NCBI RefSeq assembly: GCF_000348945.1
Contig: NZ_AOCK01000004.1
Coordinates: 1-64,000, forward strand
Length of the DNA stretch: 64,000 nucleotides
Reading direction: 5' to 3'
From: Paeniglutamicibacter gangotriensis Lz1y
Lineage (GTDB): Bacteria; Actinomycetota; Actinomycetes; Actinomycetales; Micrococcaceae
Part shown: piece by piece, positions 32,945-41,317 of the stretch
Layout of the letters: the number at the start of each line of letters is the position of its first letter
Position numbering within the stretch: position 1 is the first letter of the stretch
The notes under the pieces: model-generated
The model's database searches: none
What the model was told of the DNA's origin: nothing
Seen by the model: the letters and a program-made list of their open reading frames with translations, nothing else
Position numbers and translations under genes: made by a program

Positions 32945-34224
32945 GCAAGATGTTTAGCGCCCTGAAAAACCAGAACTATCGGCTGTGGACCGCCGGCGCC
33001 CTGGTCTCCAACATTGGCACCTGGATGCAGCGCGTGGCCCAGGACTGGTTGGTCCTCACCATCCTGACCGACCACTCCGGAACCGCCACCGGCATCACCA
33101 CCGGTCTGCAATTTGTGCCCATCCTGTTTCTGGGACCCTTCGCCGGAGTGCTCGCGGACCGCATGAACAAACGCAAGCTGCTGCTAATCACGCAGAGCGC
33201 GATGGGCCTCTTCGCCACGATCTTGGGCGTGCTGGTGGCCACCGGCACCGCCGAGCTGTGGCACGTATACGTCTTGGCCTTCGGCCTGGGCGTGGCCAGT
33301 GCCTTCGATGCACCGGCACGTCAGGCGTTTGTCGCCGAACTGGTCCCGACCAGCGACCTGCCCAACGCCGTGGCACTGAACAGTGCCTCGTTCAACCTCG
33401 CCCGCTTGGCCGGACCAGGTGTGGCAGGGCTGCTGATTGCTTGGTTCGGGACCGGACCTGCCTTCCTCATCAACGCGGCAAGCTTCGGTGCGGTGATCCT
33501 CTCGCTGGCTAAGATGCGTAGCGAGAAATTCCAACCCACCACCCTGGTGGTCCGGCAGAAAGGTCAGATCCGCGAGGGTGTCGCCTACGTGCTGAACCGG
33601 CCGGACCTGCTGCTGATCTTTGCCCTGGCCTTCGTGGTGGCCACCTTTGGGCTGAACTTCCAGCTCACCAACGCGATGATGGCCACCGATATCTTCCACG
33701 TGGGTGCCGGGGAATTCGGTCTTTTGGGAACCATCATGGCCATCGGAACCCTGGCCGGGGCGTTGTTGGCTGCCCGTCGGGGGAAGCCTCGGATGCGCTA
33801 CCTGCTGGGCGGCGCCGTCGGATTCGGGGTCGCGGCACTGATCGCCTGCTTCATGCCGACCTTCTTCTGGTACGCGGTGATGATGGTCCCCGTGGGACTG
33901 GCCTCCCTGACCTTCCTGAACAGCGCCAACACCATGATCCAGCTTTCGGTTGCCCCCGCCTACCGCGGACGAGTCCTGGGTTTGTACGTGATGGTGGTCC
34001 AGGGCGGAACACCCTTGGGTGCCCCGCTGGTGGGATGGCTGGGCACCGAGTTCGGTGCCCGTTGGTCGGTGGGCAGTGGTGCCTTGATCTCGCTGGTTGC
34101 GGGTCTGATCGCGGTGATCGTGGTGCTGCGCAAGGGCCGCCGTACCCCGAAGCCGGGATCATCGCGTGAAGTGGGCAGGCGCGGGGCTGGGAGCCGTTCG
34201 CTGGCCCCGGTCATGGCCAAATAA
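32941..34224 (+). CDS. MFS transporter (EntS/MFS_3 type)
   Basis: A 427-residue transporter with about 12 membrane segments. NYRLWTAGALVSNIGTWMQRVAQDWLVL at the start (about 9-36, described not quoted in full in other fields) and the loop ADRMNKRKLLL mark the MFS_3 group that exports siderophores, macrolides or other small molecules. The start GTG overlaps the marR stop by four bases. Under MarR control it is a likely efflux pump induced by its substrate. The C-terminal tail is basic and Gly/Ser-rich. Confidence 0.91.
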   Translation: MSKMFSALKNQNYRLWTAGALVSNIGTWMQRVAQDWLVLTILTDHSGTATGITTGLQFVPILFLGPFAGVLADRMNKRKLLLITQSAMGLFATILGVLVATGTAELWHVYVLAFGLGVASAFDAPARQAFVAELVPTSDLPNAVALNSASFNLARLAGPGVAGLLIAWFGTGPAFLINAASFGAVILSLAKMRSEKFQPTTLVVRQKGQIREGVAYVLNRPDLLLIFALAFVVATFGLNFQLTNAMMATDIFHVGAGEFGLLGTIMAIGTLAGALLAARRGKPRMRYLLGGAVGFGVAALIACFMPTFFWYAVMMVPVGLASLTFLNSANTMIQLSVAPAYRGRVLGLYVMVVQGGTPLGAPLVGWLGTEFGARWSVGSGALISLVAGLIAVIVVLRKGRRTPKPGSSREVGRRGAGSRSLAPVMAK

Positions 34225-34252
34225 CCCGATAGGGGCGGATTCGCACTGAAAT

Positions 34253-34268
34253 ACCAGTGGCCACTGGT
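34253..34268. repeat. Perfect 16-bp palindrome between convergent genes
   Basis: ACCAGTGGCCACTGGT has no spacer. It lies 28 bp past the MFS stop and 65 bp from the stop of the gene on the other strand. Confidence 0.55.
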
Positions 34269-34333
34269 GTCTTAAAGTACTACTTGCCGAGGGCCGCAAG
34301 CCTGGGCGCAGGGCACCAGAAGGGCGCGAAAAC

Positions 34334-35329
34334 CTATTCGCTGGACACCGGGGTGACGCTGACCTTGGTGGTGCTGGCCTTCAATACGGCGGTGAACCCG
34401 AAGCTCTCATCAACGGTCTGCTCGGTGTACCTGCCGGTGCGCAGGTCCTGTTCGGTGAGCTCGAGCCGGACCTTGACCTTCAGCGGGCGCAGGGCCCAGG
34501 AACCGTCAAAAGAAACGATCTTTGGCGACGGATAGTCCAGGACACTCCAGTGGATGGAGTCCGAGCGAACCCGGGCCGTGGTCGAGTAGCTCATCGGGCA
34601 ACCGGAGGGCATCAGGACCTGCTGTTCGGTGCAGGAATCCAGGTAGGCGGCGATTTCCTTGTTGACTTCGTCCAGCAGCTTCTTGGTGGGCTGCGTACGC
34701 AGCTTCACCTCAGCGGGATCCTTGGTGAACGCGGTGACGGCCAGTCCGCGCGAGTCGGCACTGAAATTCGTGGTGGCGAAGCTGGTGTCAATCACGGCGG
34801 GCACAAAAACCGGAACGTTCGTCTTGCCCTTCACCAGCGGTGCCGGAAGCGAATTCACGACCACTTCATTGGTGGTGTTCGCGAAGATCGCCACGGTGGG
34901 AAGCGTGGTGGGGATAAATTCCCACTGATCAAAGAACAGCCACTGGGTGCCGGTGCGGTGCAAGTTGTAATCGGTGTGCTGCTCCACCCCGTGGATGGAG
35001 TAGTGGGCCGTGACGGTCGCTAAGTCTTCGTTGCCGGGGACTACTTCGGGTTTGTCGAGGGTGAAGTCCTGGACATCGGCCATGGACGCTTTCAACCCCT
35101 CGCCATCCAGCAGCAAAGCGTTGCCCTTGGGAACCTTGGCGTTCAGCAGGCCCAAAGCCGCGGCCCCCTCGCCTTTCGAGAGGTGTCCTTGCAGCTCCTT
35201 GACCTGTTGCGCAGGGCCAAAGACCTTATGGTTCACCAGCGTGATGGCAGCAAAGGCCATGACGGCCAGCACCACAAGGGCCGCCGCCCAAATGGCAGCG
35301 ACCCTTGTGGGAAATAGACGTTCACTCAT
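34334..35329 (-). CDS. Membrane-anchored exported protein, unknown function
   Basis: About 331 residues: one N-terminal membrane anchor (about 10-33, AAIWAAALVVLAVMAFAAITLV) and a large outside domain. Visible pieces are KELQGHLSKGEGAAALGLL, TAHYSIHGVEQHTDYNLHRTG with QWLFFDQWEF, and a Cys pair in LDSCTEQQVLMPSGCPMSY. No named family is recognised; I recall similar anchored proteins in Micrococcaceae. The ATG at 35329 follows GGAAAC. It lies 47 bp downstream of the HerA-like gene on the same strand. Confidence 0.8.
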   Translation of the reverse strand: MSERLFPTRVAAIWAAALVVLAVMAFAAITLVNHKVFGPAQQVKELQGHLSKGEGAAALGLLNAKVPKGNALLLDGEGLKASMADVQDFTLDKPEVVPGNEDLATVTAHYSIHGVEQHTDYNLHRTGTQWLFFDQWEFIPTTLPTVAIFANTTNEVVVNSLPAPLVKGKTNVPVFVPAVIDTSFATTNFSADSRGLAVTAFTKDPAEVKLRTQPTKKLLDEVNKEIAAYLDSCTEQQVLMPSGCPMSYSTTARVRSDSIHWSVLDYPSPKIVSFDGSWALRPLKVKVRLELTEQDLRTGRYTEQTVDESFGFTAVLKASTTKVSVTPVSSE

Positions 35330-35376
35330 TGTTTCCAAGGTTACCGGGAAAATGAGCTGGCCGGTGCAAGCCCGCC

Positions 35377-37089
35377 CTAACGACGCCGACGTCGACGCCG
35401 TTTGGTGCCGAACATGCCGCGCAGTAATTCGCTTCCGATCATGTTGGCTGCCTGCATGGCCATGTCAAGCATTGGATTATCGGGTTTGGGGTCAGAAGTC
35501 GGGGCACTGGGTGCGCGCCCAGGAGCCTTTTTTGTTGCCACCGTCGATTCGGGCATGGCGTAGTCGTTTGCCCCGGGCCCGGGGGCCGAGTGGGGGATGG
35601 ATGACGGGCGGCCCAGAATGGACTCCTCGATTTGCCGGGCAGCGGCGTCGATGTCGGCCTGCGACTGGCCCGGGCCCGGGACTCGTGCGGCAACCGAACC
35701 ACCGGTGGGAACCTGGTCTGGCACCGCAGTGCCAGCAGCAGCGTTCAACTTCTCATAGGCGGATTCACGGTCGGTGGCCGTCCCATAGACCTGCATCAGC
35801 GCCGAGGAACCGATGATCCCTGAAACTACTTCCGGTTTCGAGGGGCCCATTGTTGATTCGGGGCTCCACATCCGGGTCCACGCCACCGGGGTGGGTGCGC
35901 CCTTCTCGTTCATGACGGTGACCACTGCTTCTCCGGTGCCGGCCTGCGTCAACGCCGCATCCAGATCGTAGTTGCTGGTGGGGAACGTGGAAATGGTTGC
36001 CTTCAGGGCCTTGGCGTCATCGGGGGTGAAGGCACGCAGCGCGTGCTGGACACGGTTGGCTAGTTGCCCGAGCACCTCACCGGGAACGTCCTTGGGTGTC
36101 TGGGTTACAAAGAACACCCCGACCCCCTTGGAACGGATCAACCGGACCGTGGACGTAATCGAGGACAGGAAGGCCTTGGACGCGCCGTTGAATAGCAGGT
36201 GGGCCTCGTCGAGGAAGAACACCAGCTTGGGTTTCTCCGCATCCCCGACCTCGGGAAGCTCAGAAAAGAGGTCAGCCAGCAGCCAGATCATGAACGTGGA
36301 AAAGAGCAGCGGTTTTTGCATCAGCGTGGGAAGCTCCAGCACGCTGAGGATCCCGCGGCCATCGGGTGCCTGACGCAGCAGCTCGGCGGTGTCGAACTCC
36401 GGTTCGCCAAAAAACGCCTCCAGACCTTGGGCTTGCAAGGTCACCAACTCGCGCAGGATCACCCCGGCGGTGGCCTTGGATACTCCGCCCAGACCCTCCA
36501 GCTCGCTCTTGCCCTCGTCACTGGTCAGATATTGGATGACAGCGCGTAAGTCCTTGAGATCGTGAAGTTCAAGGTTCTTGGTGTCAGCGTAGTGAAAAAT
36601 CAGCTGCAGACAGGATTCCTGCGTCTCATTCAGATCCATGATCCGGGAGAGCAGCAGCGGACCGAAGGAGGATACTGTCGCTCGGATCGGGATGCCTTGG
36701 CCGTCCCCGCCCAGCGAGTAATACTCCACCGGAAAGGTCTTGGCCTGCCAGTCCATGCCCACGGATGCGGTCCGCGCCGAGAGCTTTTCCGTGGGTGTTC
36801 CAGGGGTAGAAAGTCCGGTGAGGTCGCCCTTGATATCGGCCAAGAACACCGGAACCCCGTGCCCGGAGAGCTGTTCGGCCATCAACTGCAGCGTGATGGT
36901 CTTGCCGGTTCCGGTGGCGCCGGCCACCAGCCCGTGCCGGTTCATCATGCGCAGGGGCAGGCGAACCTGCGCATGATGAACCTGGCCATCGACCAAGGCG
37001 GCGCCCAGATGCACCGCCAAACCGTCAAAGGAGTAGCCCTCGCGAATGGACTGGACGTGTTCTTCTGTAGTCATCTTGGCCATATCCAT
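35377..37089 (-). CDS. HerA-like ATPase (DUF853 family)
   Basis: A 570-residue P-loop ATPase of the HerA/FtsK superfamily. Walker A is GATGTGKT (57-64), Walker B is KLVFFLDEAHLL (about 294-305), and the arginine-finger region lies near QLANRVQHALRAF. Relatives are bacterial helicase HerA-like proteins, of unclear role, some linked to DNA translocation or repair. A Pro/Ser-rich stretch (about 470-540) precedes a C-terminal amphipathic helix and a tail of seven or more Arg, which may contact nucleic acid. No nuclease partner such as NurA is adjacent. Confidence 0.93.
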   Translation of the reverse strand: MDMAKMTTEEHVQSIREGYSFDGLAVHLGAALVDGQVHHAQVRLPLRMMNRHGLVAGATGTGKTITLQLMAEQLSGHGVPVFLADIKGDLTGLSTPGTPTEKLSARTASVGMDWQAKTFPVEYYSLGGDGQGIPIRATVSSFGPLLLSRIMDLNETQESCLQLIFHYADTKNLELHDLKDLRAVIQYLTSDEGKSELEGLGGVSKATAGVILRELVTLQAQGLEAFFGEPEFDTAELLRQAPDGRGILSVLELPTLMQKPLLFSTFMIWLLADLFSELPEVGDAEKPKLVFFLDEAHLLFNGASKAFLSSITSTVRLIRSKGVGVFFVTQTPKDVPGEVLGQLANRVQHALRAFTPDDAKALKATISTFPTSNYDLDAALTQAGTGEAVVTVMNEKGAPTPVAWTRMWSPESTMGPSKPEVVSGIIGSSALMQVYGTATDRESAYEKLNAAAGTAVPDQVPTGGSVAARVPGPGQSQADIDAAARQIEESILGRPSSIPHSAPGPGANDYAMPESTVATKKAPGRAPSAPTSDPKPDNPMLDMAMQAANMIGSELLRGMFGTKRRRRRRR

Positions 37090-37293
37090 AGCCTACGGTC
37101 TGCAACAAGCCCGTGGTGGTGAGGCGGGCAATTAAATTCTGTGTCCGCCCGGTCACACAGGACGGAACCTCACTTCGTCGACCATAGGGGTTCAAAAACT
37201 GATCCATCCCGGAACGGCTGCTGGTAGGACGTGGGCAGACAGAAGCGTCAACACACTCTCGTGAAGAATCCGTAGAGGAACCCGGGCAGCGTT

Positions 37294-38076
37294 TTAGAAA
37301 GGGTTGAGTAGACGGTGCACAAACTGCTTGGTGCGCTCGTTCTGCGGGTTGCGCAGCACCACCTCCGGATGCCCGCGCTCGATGACCACGCCCTCGTCCA
37401 TGAATACGACCTCGTCGGCGACCTCACGGGCAAAAGCCAGCTCGTGGGTCACCAACATCATGGTCCACCCCTCGTCCGCGAGTTCCTTGATCACCTTGAG
37501 CACATCGCCGACCAGTTCCGGGTCCAAGGCGGATGTCGGCTCGTCAAAGAGCAGCAACGAGGGTTTGAGTGCCAGTGCCCTCACGATGCCGACCCGCTGC
37601 TGTTGGCCACCCGAGAGTTGGTGCGGGTACTGGTCGTGCTTTTGCTCCAGCCCGACCCGCGCCAGCAGGGCGGTGGCCTCGGCGACCGCCTCGGAACGTT
37701 TGCGCCGTTGGACCTGGATGGGACCCTCGATCACGTTTTCGAGCACCGTCATGTGCGGGAAGAGGTTGTAGTTCTGGAACACCATGGCGCTGCGGGTGCG
37801 CAGCACCTGCGCCTGCTTTTGCGTGGTGCCCGCGGTGAACTCCACGCTTGGTCCCGTATCGAAGCAGACCGAACCGCCGTCCGGGATTTCCAGGCCGTTC
37901 AGGCAGCGCAGCACCGTGGTCTTGCCGGAGCCGGAGGGGCCGATCAGCGCCAGGACCTGTCCCTTGCCGATCTGCAGGTCGATGGATTTGAGGACTTGGT
38001 GGTCGCCGAAGCTTTTCTGGAGGTTGCTTGCGGTTAGAAGCGCGGGCCCCTGGCCGGCGGAATCAGTGGGCGACAT
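37294..38076 (-). CDS. Polar amino acid ABC transporter, ATP-binding protein
   Basis: About 260 residues. Walker A is GPSGSGKTT (about 45-53), the Q-loop [17 protein letters not shown] is typical of amino acid importers, the ABC signature is LSGGQQQR, and Walker B is [15 protein letters not shown]. It drives uptake with the permease and binding protein upstream. The frame is open to 38178; the ATG at 38076 (MSPTDS) follows GAAGG and overlaps the permease end by 14 bases, which shows an operon of binding protein, permease and ATPase. Confidence 0.95.
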   Translation of the reverse strand: MSPTDSAGQGPALLTASNLQKSFGDHQVLKSIDLQIGKGQVLALIGPSGSGKTTVLRCLNGLEIPDGGSVCFDTGPSVEFTAGTTQKQAQVLRTRSAMVFQNYNLFPHMTVLENVIEGPIQVQRRKRSEAVAEATALLARVGLEQKHDQYPHQLSGGQQQRVGIVRALALKPSLLLFDEPTSALDPELVGDVLKVIKELADEGWTMMLVTHELAFAREVADEVVFMDEGVVIERGHPEVVLRNPQNERTKQFVHRLLNPF

Positions 38077-38728
38077 AACGGTCAAGCCTTCTTTCCAATC
38101 GGGTCTGACCTGCGGAGAGGACCAGGCAGAACACCCAGTAGACCAGGGCGGCCTCGACATAGATGAGTAGGAATTCATAGCTGTAGGCGGTGATTTCCAT
38201 GGCCTTGCGGAACAGCTCGGTGACCAGGATCAACGAGGCCAGTGAGGTGTCCTTGACCAGCGAGATGAAGGTGTTGGATAGCGGGGGGACCGAGACCCGT
38301 GCCGCCTGCGGCAGGATCAGCCGGCGCAGGGTGGTGAGCCGCGACATGCCGATGGTGTACCCGGCCTCCCATTGGCCCTTGGGCACCGAGAGGATCGCTG
38401 CCCTGATGACCTCGGCCGCGTAGCCGCCGACGTTCAGTGAGAACGCGATGATGGCGCTGGGCCATGGGCTCAGGGTCACCCCGAGGGTGGGCAGGCCGTA
38501 GAAGATCACAAAGAGCTGGACCAATAGCGGGGTTCCGCGGATCACCGAGATGTACGCCCTGGCCAGGAAGGAAACGAACCGGTTGGCGCTGAGCCGCATC
38601 AACGCCATCACCAGGGCGATGGCTAGGCCGATGGTAAAGCTGGCCAGGGCCAGCGGTATGGTCCCCAGCAGTCCGCCGCGCACAATGGGCCACAGCGAAT
38701 CGCTAAACAACTGCCAATCAATGTCCAT
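38063..38728 (-). CDS. Polar amino acid ABC transporter, permease
   Basis: About 221 residues with five membrane segments, in the HisM/GlnP group. The coupling EAA loop is [24 protein letters not shown] (about 105-128) with the conserved G. It forms the membrane channel with the ATPase encoded next. GAAGGAG stands eight bases before the ATG at 38728. Substrate is probably a polar amino acid such as glutamine, cystine or arginine. Confidence 0.94.
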   Translation of the reverse strand: MDIDWQLFSDSLWPIVRGGLLGTIPLALASFTIGLAIALVMALMRLSANRFVSFLARAYISVIRGTPLLVQLFVIFYGLPTLGVTLSPWPSAIIAFSLNVGGYAAEVIRAAILSVPKGQWEAGYTIGMSRLTTLRRLILPQAARVSVPPLSNTFISLVKDTSLASLILVTELFRKAMEITAYSYEFLLIYVEAALVYWVFCLVLSAGQTRLERRLDRYVAH

Positions 38729-38794
38729 CGAGTCGACTCCTTCGCCGAGGTGCAACTGTGGGCGGCGCGGTGCCGCCCGCGGGAGTGCCGGGAA

Positions 38795-39616
38795 CTACTT
38801 GGTGACGTCCGCGCCGAAGTACTGCTGCGAGATCTTCGCCAGCGTGCCGTCCGTCGAGAGCTCTTCCAGTGCCTCATCGACGGCCTTCACCAGGTCGTCG
38901 CTACCCTGGCGGAAGGCCAGAGCACTGTGTGAAGAGTCATCGGTCTCCGCGGCGATCTTGATTCCGTCATCGGGGTTGGCCTGCTGCGAGTCCAGGTAGG
39001 TGAGCTTGTCATTGATGGTTGCATCGACGCGGCCCTGCTTGAGCAGCGTGATGGCTTGGGCCCAACCCTCGACCGCTTCGACGGTGGCGCCCGATTCTTT
39101 GGCCAGGTCGTACCAGTTGCTGGTCAGTGACTGGGCGGTGGTCTTGCCCTTCAGGTCGGCGAAGGAGGAGATCGCGGTGTCATCCGCATTGGTCACCACG
39201 ACGCCCTGGCTGACGGTGTAGGGGGCAGAGAACTCGTACTTGGCTTCTCGGTCCGGGTTGATGGTGACCTGGTTGGCGATCACGTCAACGCGTCCGGCCT
39301 CGAGGGCTGCAAATATCGCATCCCATTGGGTTTCCTCGAAGTGCGCCTCGACGCCGAGCTTTCCGGCCACGGCCTTGGCGACCTCCACATCGAATCCGGT
39401 CAGATCTCCCGCACCACCCTCATGGAAGGAAAATGGCTTGTAGGTGCCCTCGGTTCCGAAATTCAGGACACCTGCGTCTTGGACGGACTTGAGCGTCAGC
39501 CCGGCGGCGGGTGATGCCGTGTCACTGGTCCCGGAGGGTTCGGCGGAACTGCCGCAGGCGGTGACAGTCAGGGCGAAGAGCGCCGTGGTGGCGAGGGCGA
39601 GGAGTCGACGCTTCAT
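38795..39616 (-). CDS. Polar amino acid ABC transporter, substrate-binding lipoprotein
   Basis: About 273 residues. The signal peptide ends in the lipobox LTVTAC, so it is tethered outside the membrane. The SBP_bac_3 fold shows LNFGTEGTYKPFSFHEG, LTGFDVEVAKAVAGKLG and VDVIANQVTINPDREAKYEFSAPY (each quoted as a short landmark), and a C-terminal DDLVKAVDEALEELSTDGTLAKIS. It captures the amino acid for the permease. The ATG at 39616 has AAAGGA ten bases upstream. It is the first gene of the three-gene operon. Confidence 0.94.
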   Translation of the reverse strand: MKRRLLALATTALFALTVTACGSSAEPSGTSDTASPAAGLTLKSVQDAGVLNFGTEGTYKPFSFHEGGAGDLTGFDVEVAKAVAGKLGVEAHFEETQWDAIFAALEAGRVDVIANQVTINPDREAKYEFSAPYTVSQGVVVTNADDTAISSFADLKGKTTAQSLTSNWYDLAKESGATVEAVEGWAQAITLLKQGRVDATINDKLTYLDSQQANPDDGIKIAAETDDSSHSALAFRQGSDDLVKAVDEALEELSTDGTLAKISQQYFGADVTK

Positions 39617-39824
39617 GGGAAAAGGGGTCCTTTCGGTCACTGGTGTTCAGCCGCCACATCTAACACCCGATGCCCACCGGTAAACGGTCGGGACATGGCT
39701 GTGGCAGGTTGAACCTTCATGCGACGCTAACACGGAGCGAGGAACCACAGAAGCCCCCTGTTGCGAAGTGCTACGCCACCACCTGCCGTTGCCGGGAATT
39801 GTGGTTCCCGGGTGTAATGCGGGC

Positions 39825-39950
39825 TCAGGCGAGCAGTAGTGGGACCACCATCATGGCCGGGACGGCAACGATGGTGGTGAGCAGGACAGTGTCCGTGGCC
39901 AGCACGATGCCGCGCTCGTACCGCGAGGCGGTGACAACGATGTTCTGGAC
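39825..39950 (-). pseudogene. Duplicated 3' end of the AEC transporter gene
   Basis: The fragment encodes VQNIVVTASRYERGIVLATD through to MMVVPLLLA and a stop. It matches the last 41 residues of the transporter at 41318-42244 with three differences. At the DNA level the terminal 110 bases differ at only a few positions, while the upstream 15 bases are more diverged. It begins about 20 bases after the RES gene stop. It has no start and is a remnant. Confidence 0.85.
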
Positions 39951-39968
39951 CGCCTCTTCGAGTGAGTC

Positions 39969-40220
39969 CTACCAGGAGTGGATTCCCCATGCCTTGGTAA
40001 CTGCGGCCATATCGGGCTCCGGGTTGCGGATTTCCCTTCCAGCGTCCGCCCGTGCAGCTTCCGTTAGCCCCAGATCAGTCCGCCTCATCCAATAGGCCCA
40101 GCAGATGCCGTTGCCGACCCTGGACCTGAACCGGACACCAGCGAGTTCGGTGCCGTCATCCAGCACCACTCCGCGCAGCCACTGCGCGATGCGCGTGGTC
40201 ACATCGCGATCATTGGAGTA
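39969..40220 (-). pseudogene. Out-of-frame C-terminal part of the RES toxin
   Basis: This frame reads AYSNDRDVTTRIAQWLRGVV, then GVRFRSRVGNGICWAYWMRR, which is the normal end of a RES domain (conserved small residue, Arg and Trp region). It directly follows the RES frame at 40210-40731 after removal of one G near 40218. It has no start codon of its own, so it is the displaced end of that gene. Confidence 0.7.
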
Positions 40221-40731
40221 TGCCGTGCCTGTCGATTTCTTCGCGCCCGGTGATCGCCTTGATTCCGGCCGATGCCCGCAGGGACAGGGCATCCAGCGTG
40301 GCTTGGTCTTCCATATCGACCCATGGCCCGGAGGATTCGGGAACCTGGACGCCATGAATCAGGCGGGAATCCCTCCAGGAGAACGGGAGATGTCCGGGTT
40401 GCATGTGGCCGAGCTTCTCGAAATCGGCCGCCACCTCGCGCATGACATCGTCCGGGTCCATGTCCCAAAGCGCGGCGAGTCGGCTCAGTTTCTTCTGGTG
40501 GCTCGGAACCATGCGCGTCCAGGCCAAGCATTCGCGAAAGGCCGTTTCGAGGGTGTCGGCAATGTAGACGGTGCGTCCCGGTGTGTCCCAGCGACTCCAG
40601 TCATCCCGAAGGCCATCGTCGTGGCGTTTCTCGGGGTTCAGTGCCCCGTAGGTGGCGTTGGCAATCCGGTAGCCGGCGACCGGACCTTGCACGAGGGCAA
40701 GTCCGGTCTTTTGGCAGATGCGCGTGCTCAA
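40210..40731 (-). CDS. RES domain toxin, truncated by frameshift
   Basis: A 173-residue frame with the RES domain: GYRIANATYGALNPE supplies the first conserved Arg, and TVYIADTLETAFRECLAW the Glu. RES proteins of type II toxin-antitoxin systems degrade or phosphorolyse NAD+. The frame breaks at REEIDRHGILQ and its C-terminal third continues in another frame down to 39969, for an intact length near 254 residues. The start is TTG overlapping the antitoxin stop by four bases. The truncated product lacks the end of the active site and may be inactive. Confidence 0.8.
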   Translation of the reverse strand: MSTRICQKTGLALVQGPVAGYRIANATYGALNPEKRHDDGLRDDWSRWDTPGRTVYIADTLETAFRECLAWTRMVPSHQKKLSRLAALWDMDPDDVMREVAADFEKLGHMQPGHLPFSWRDSRLIHGVQVPESSGPWVDMEDQATLDALSLRASAGIKAITGREEIDRHGILQ

Positions 40732-41111
40732 CCCGAGAATCCTCCGGTGAGCATGGCGTTGGCCGCTGCCCGGGTCTCCTTGTACCGATCTTCCATGATG
40801 GCCTCCACGGGGGAGTCCTCATCAAGCCAGGGGTTGGAGCCGATGAACCACAGCCGTGCCACGTGTTCCCCGTGTGCCTCGGACAGCTCGGTCCACAGGC
40901 GGATTGCTGCCATGAGGCGTCGGACTGCCGCCTGGTTGGGCTCCGGGCCGTCTTCCTTGGCCCATTTGTGGGAGATTCGGCGGTCCTTGCTGCCGGCCAG
41001 TCCGGCGACTAGGGTCGGTCCCAGTCCAGCGTTGAGTCGGCGTACGATTTCCCGGATGCCGAGTTCATTGGTGCGGACCGCTGCGGATCCCACGACTGCG
41101 TCGATGGACAT
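40728..41111 (-). CDS. Antitoxin of the RES toxin (MbcA/ParS/Xre-like)
   Basis: About 127 residues. An N-terminal helical region (REIVRRLNAGLGPTLVAGLAG, about 20-40, then KWAKEDGPEPNQAAVRRLMAA) resembles an Xre-type DNA-binding part. The C-terminal FIGSNPWLDEDSPVEAIMED is the motif by which such antitoxins plug the RES active site. GGGAGG stands six bases before the ATG at 41111; an upstream ATG at 41135 lacks this. It precedes and overlaps the toxin gene, the usual order, and should repress the operon with the toxin. Confidence 0.82.
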   Translation of the reverse strand: MSIDAVVGSAAVRTNELGIREIVRRLNAGLGPTLVAGLAGSKDRRISHKWAKEDGPEPNQAAVRRLMAAIRLWTELSEAHGEHVARLWFIGSNPWLDEDSPVEAIMEDRYKETRAAANAMLTGGFSG

Positions 41112-41317
41112 GGTTGGCCTCCCTTGGTGGTTCACGTAAGTTCATTCTACCCGTGAGGCACGGTGAAATCTACACAAAAACCACACAAAAACGCTAGAGC
41201 GGGGATCGAAAATATCGGGAACGATCATCGAAACCGGGCTGCTGACTGGACTGGGTTTGGCGGAACTCCGCAGCGTTGATGGCCTGAACAGCCGTTTCCC
41301 AAGTGCTCTTCGGATAA

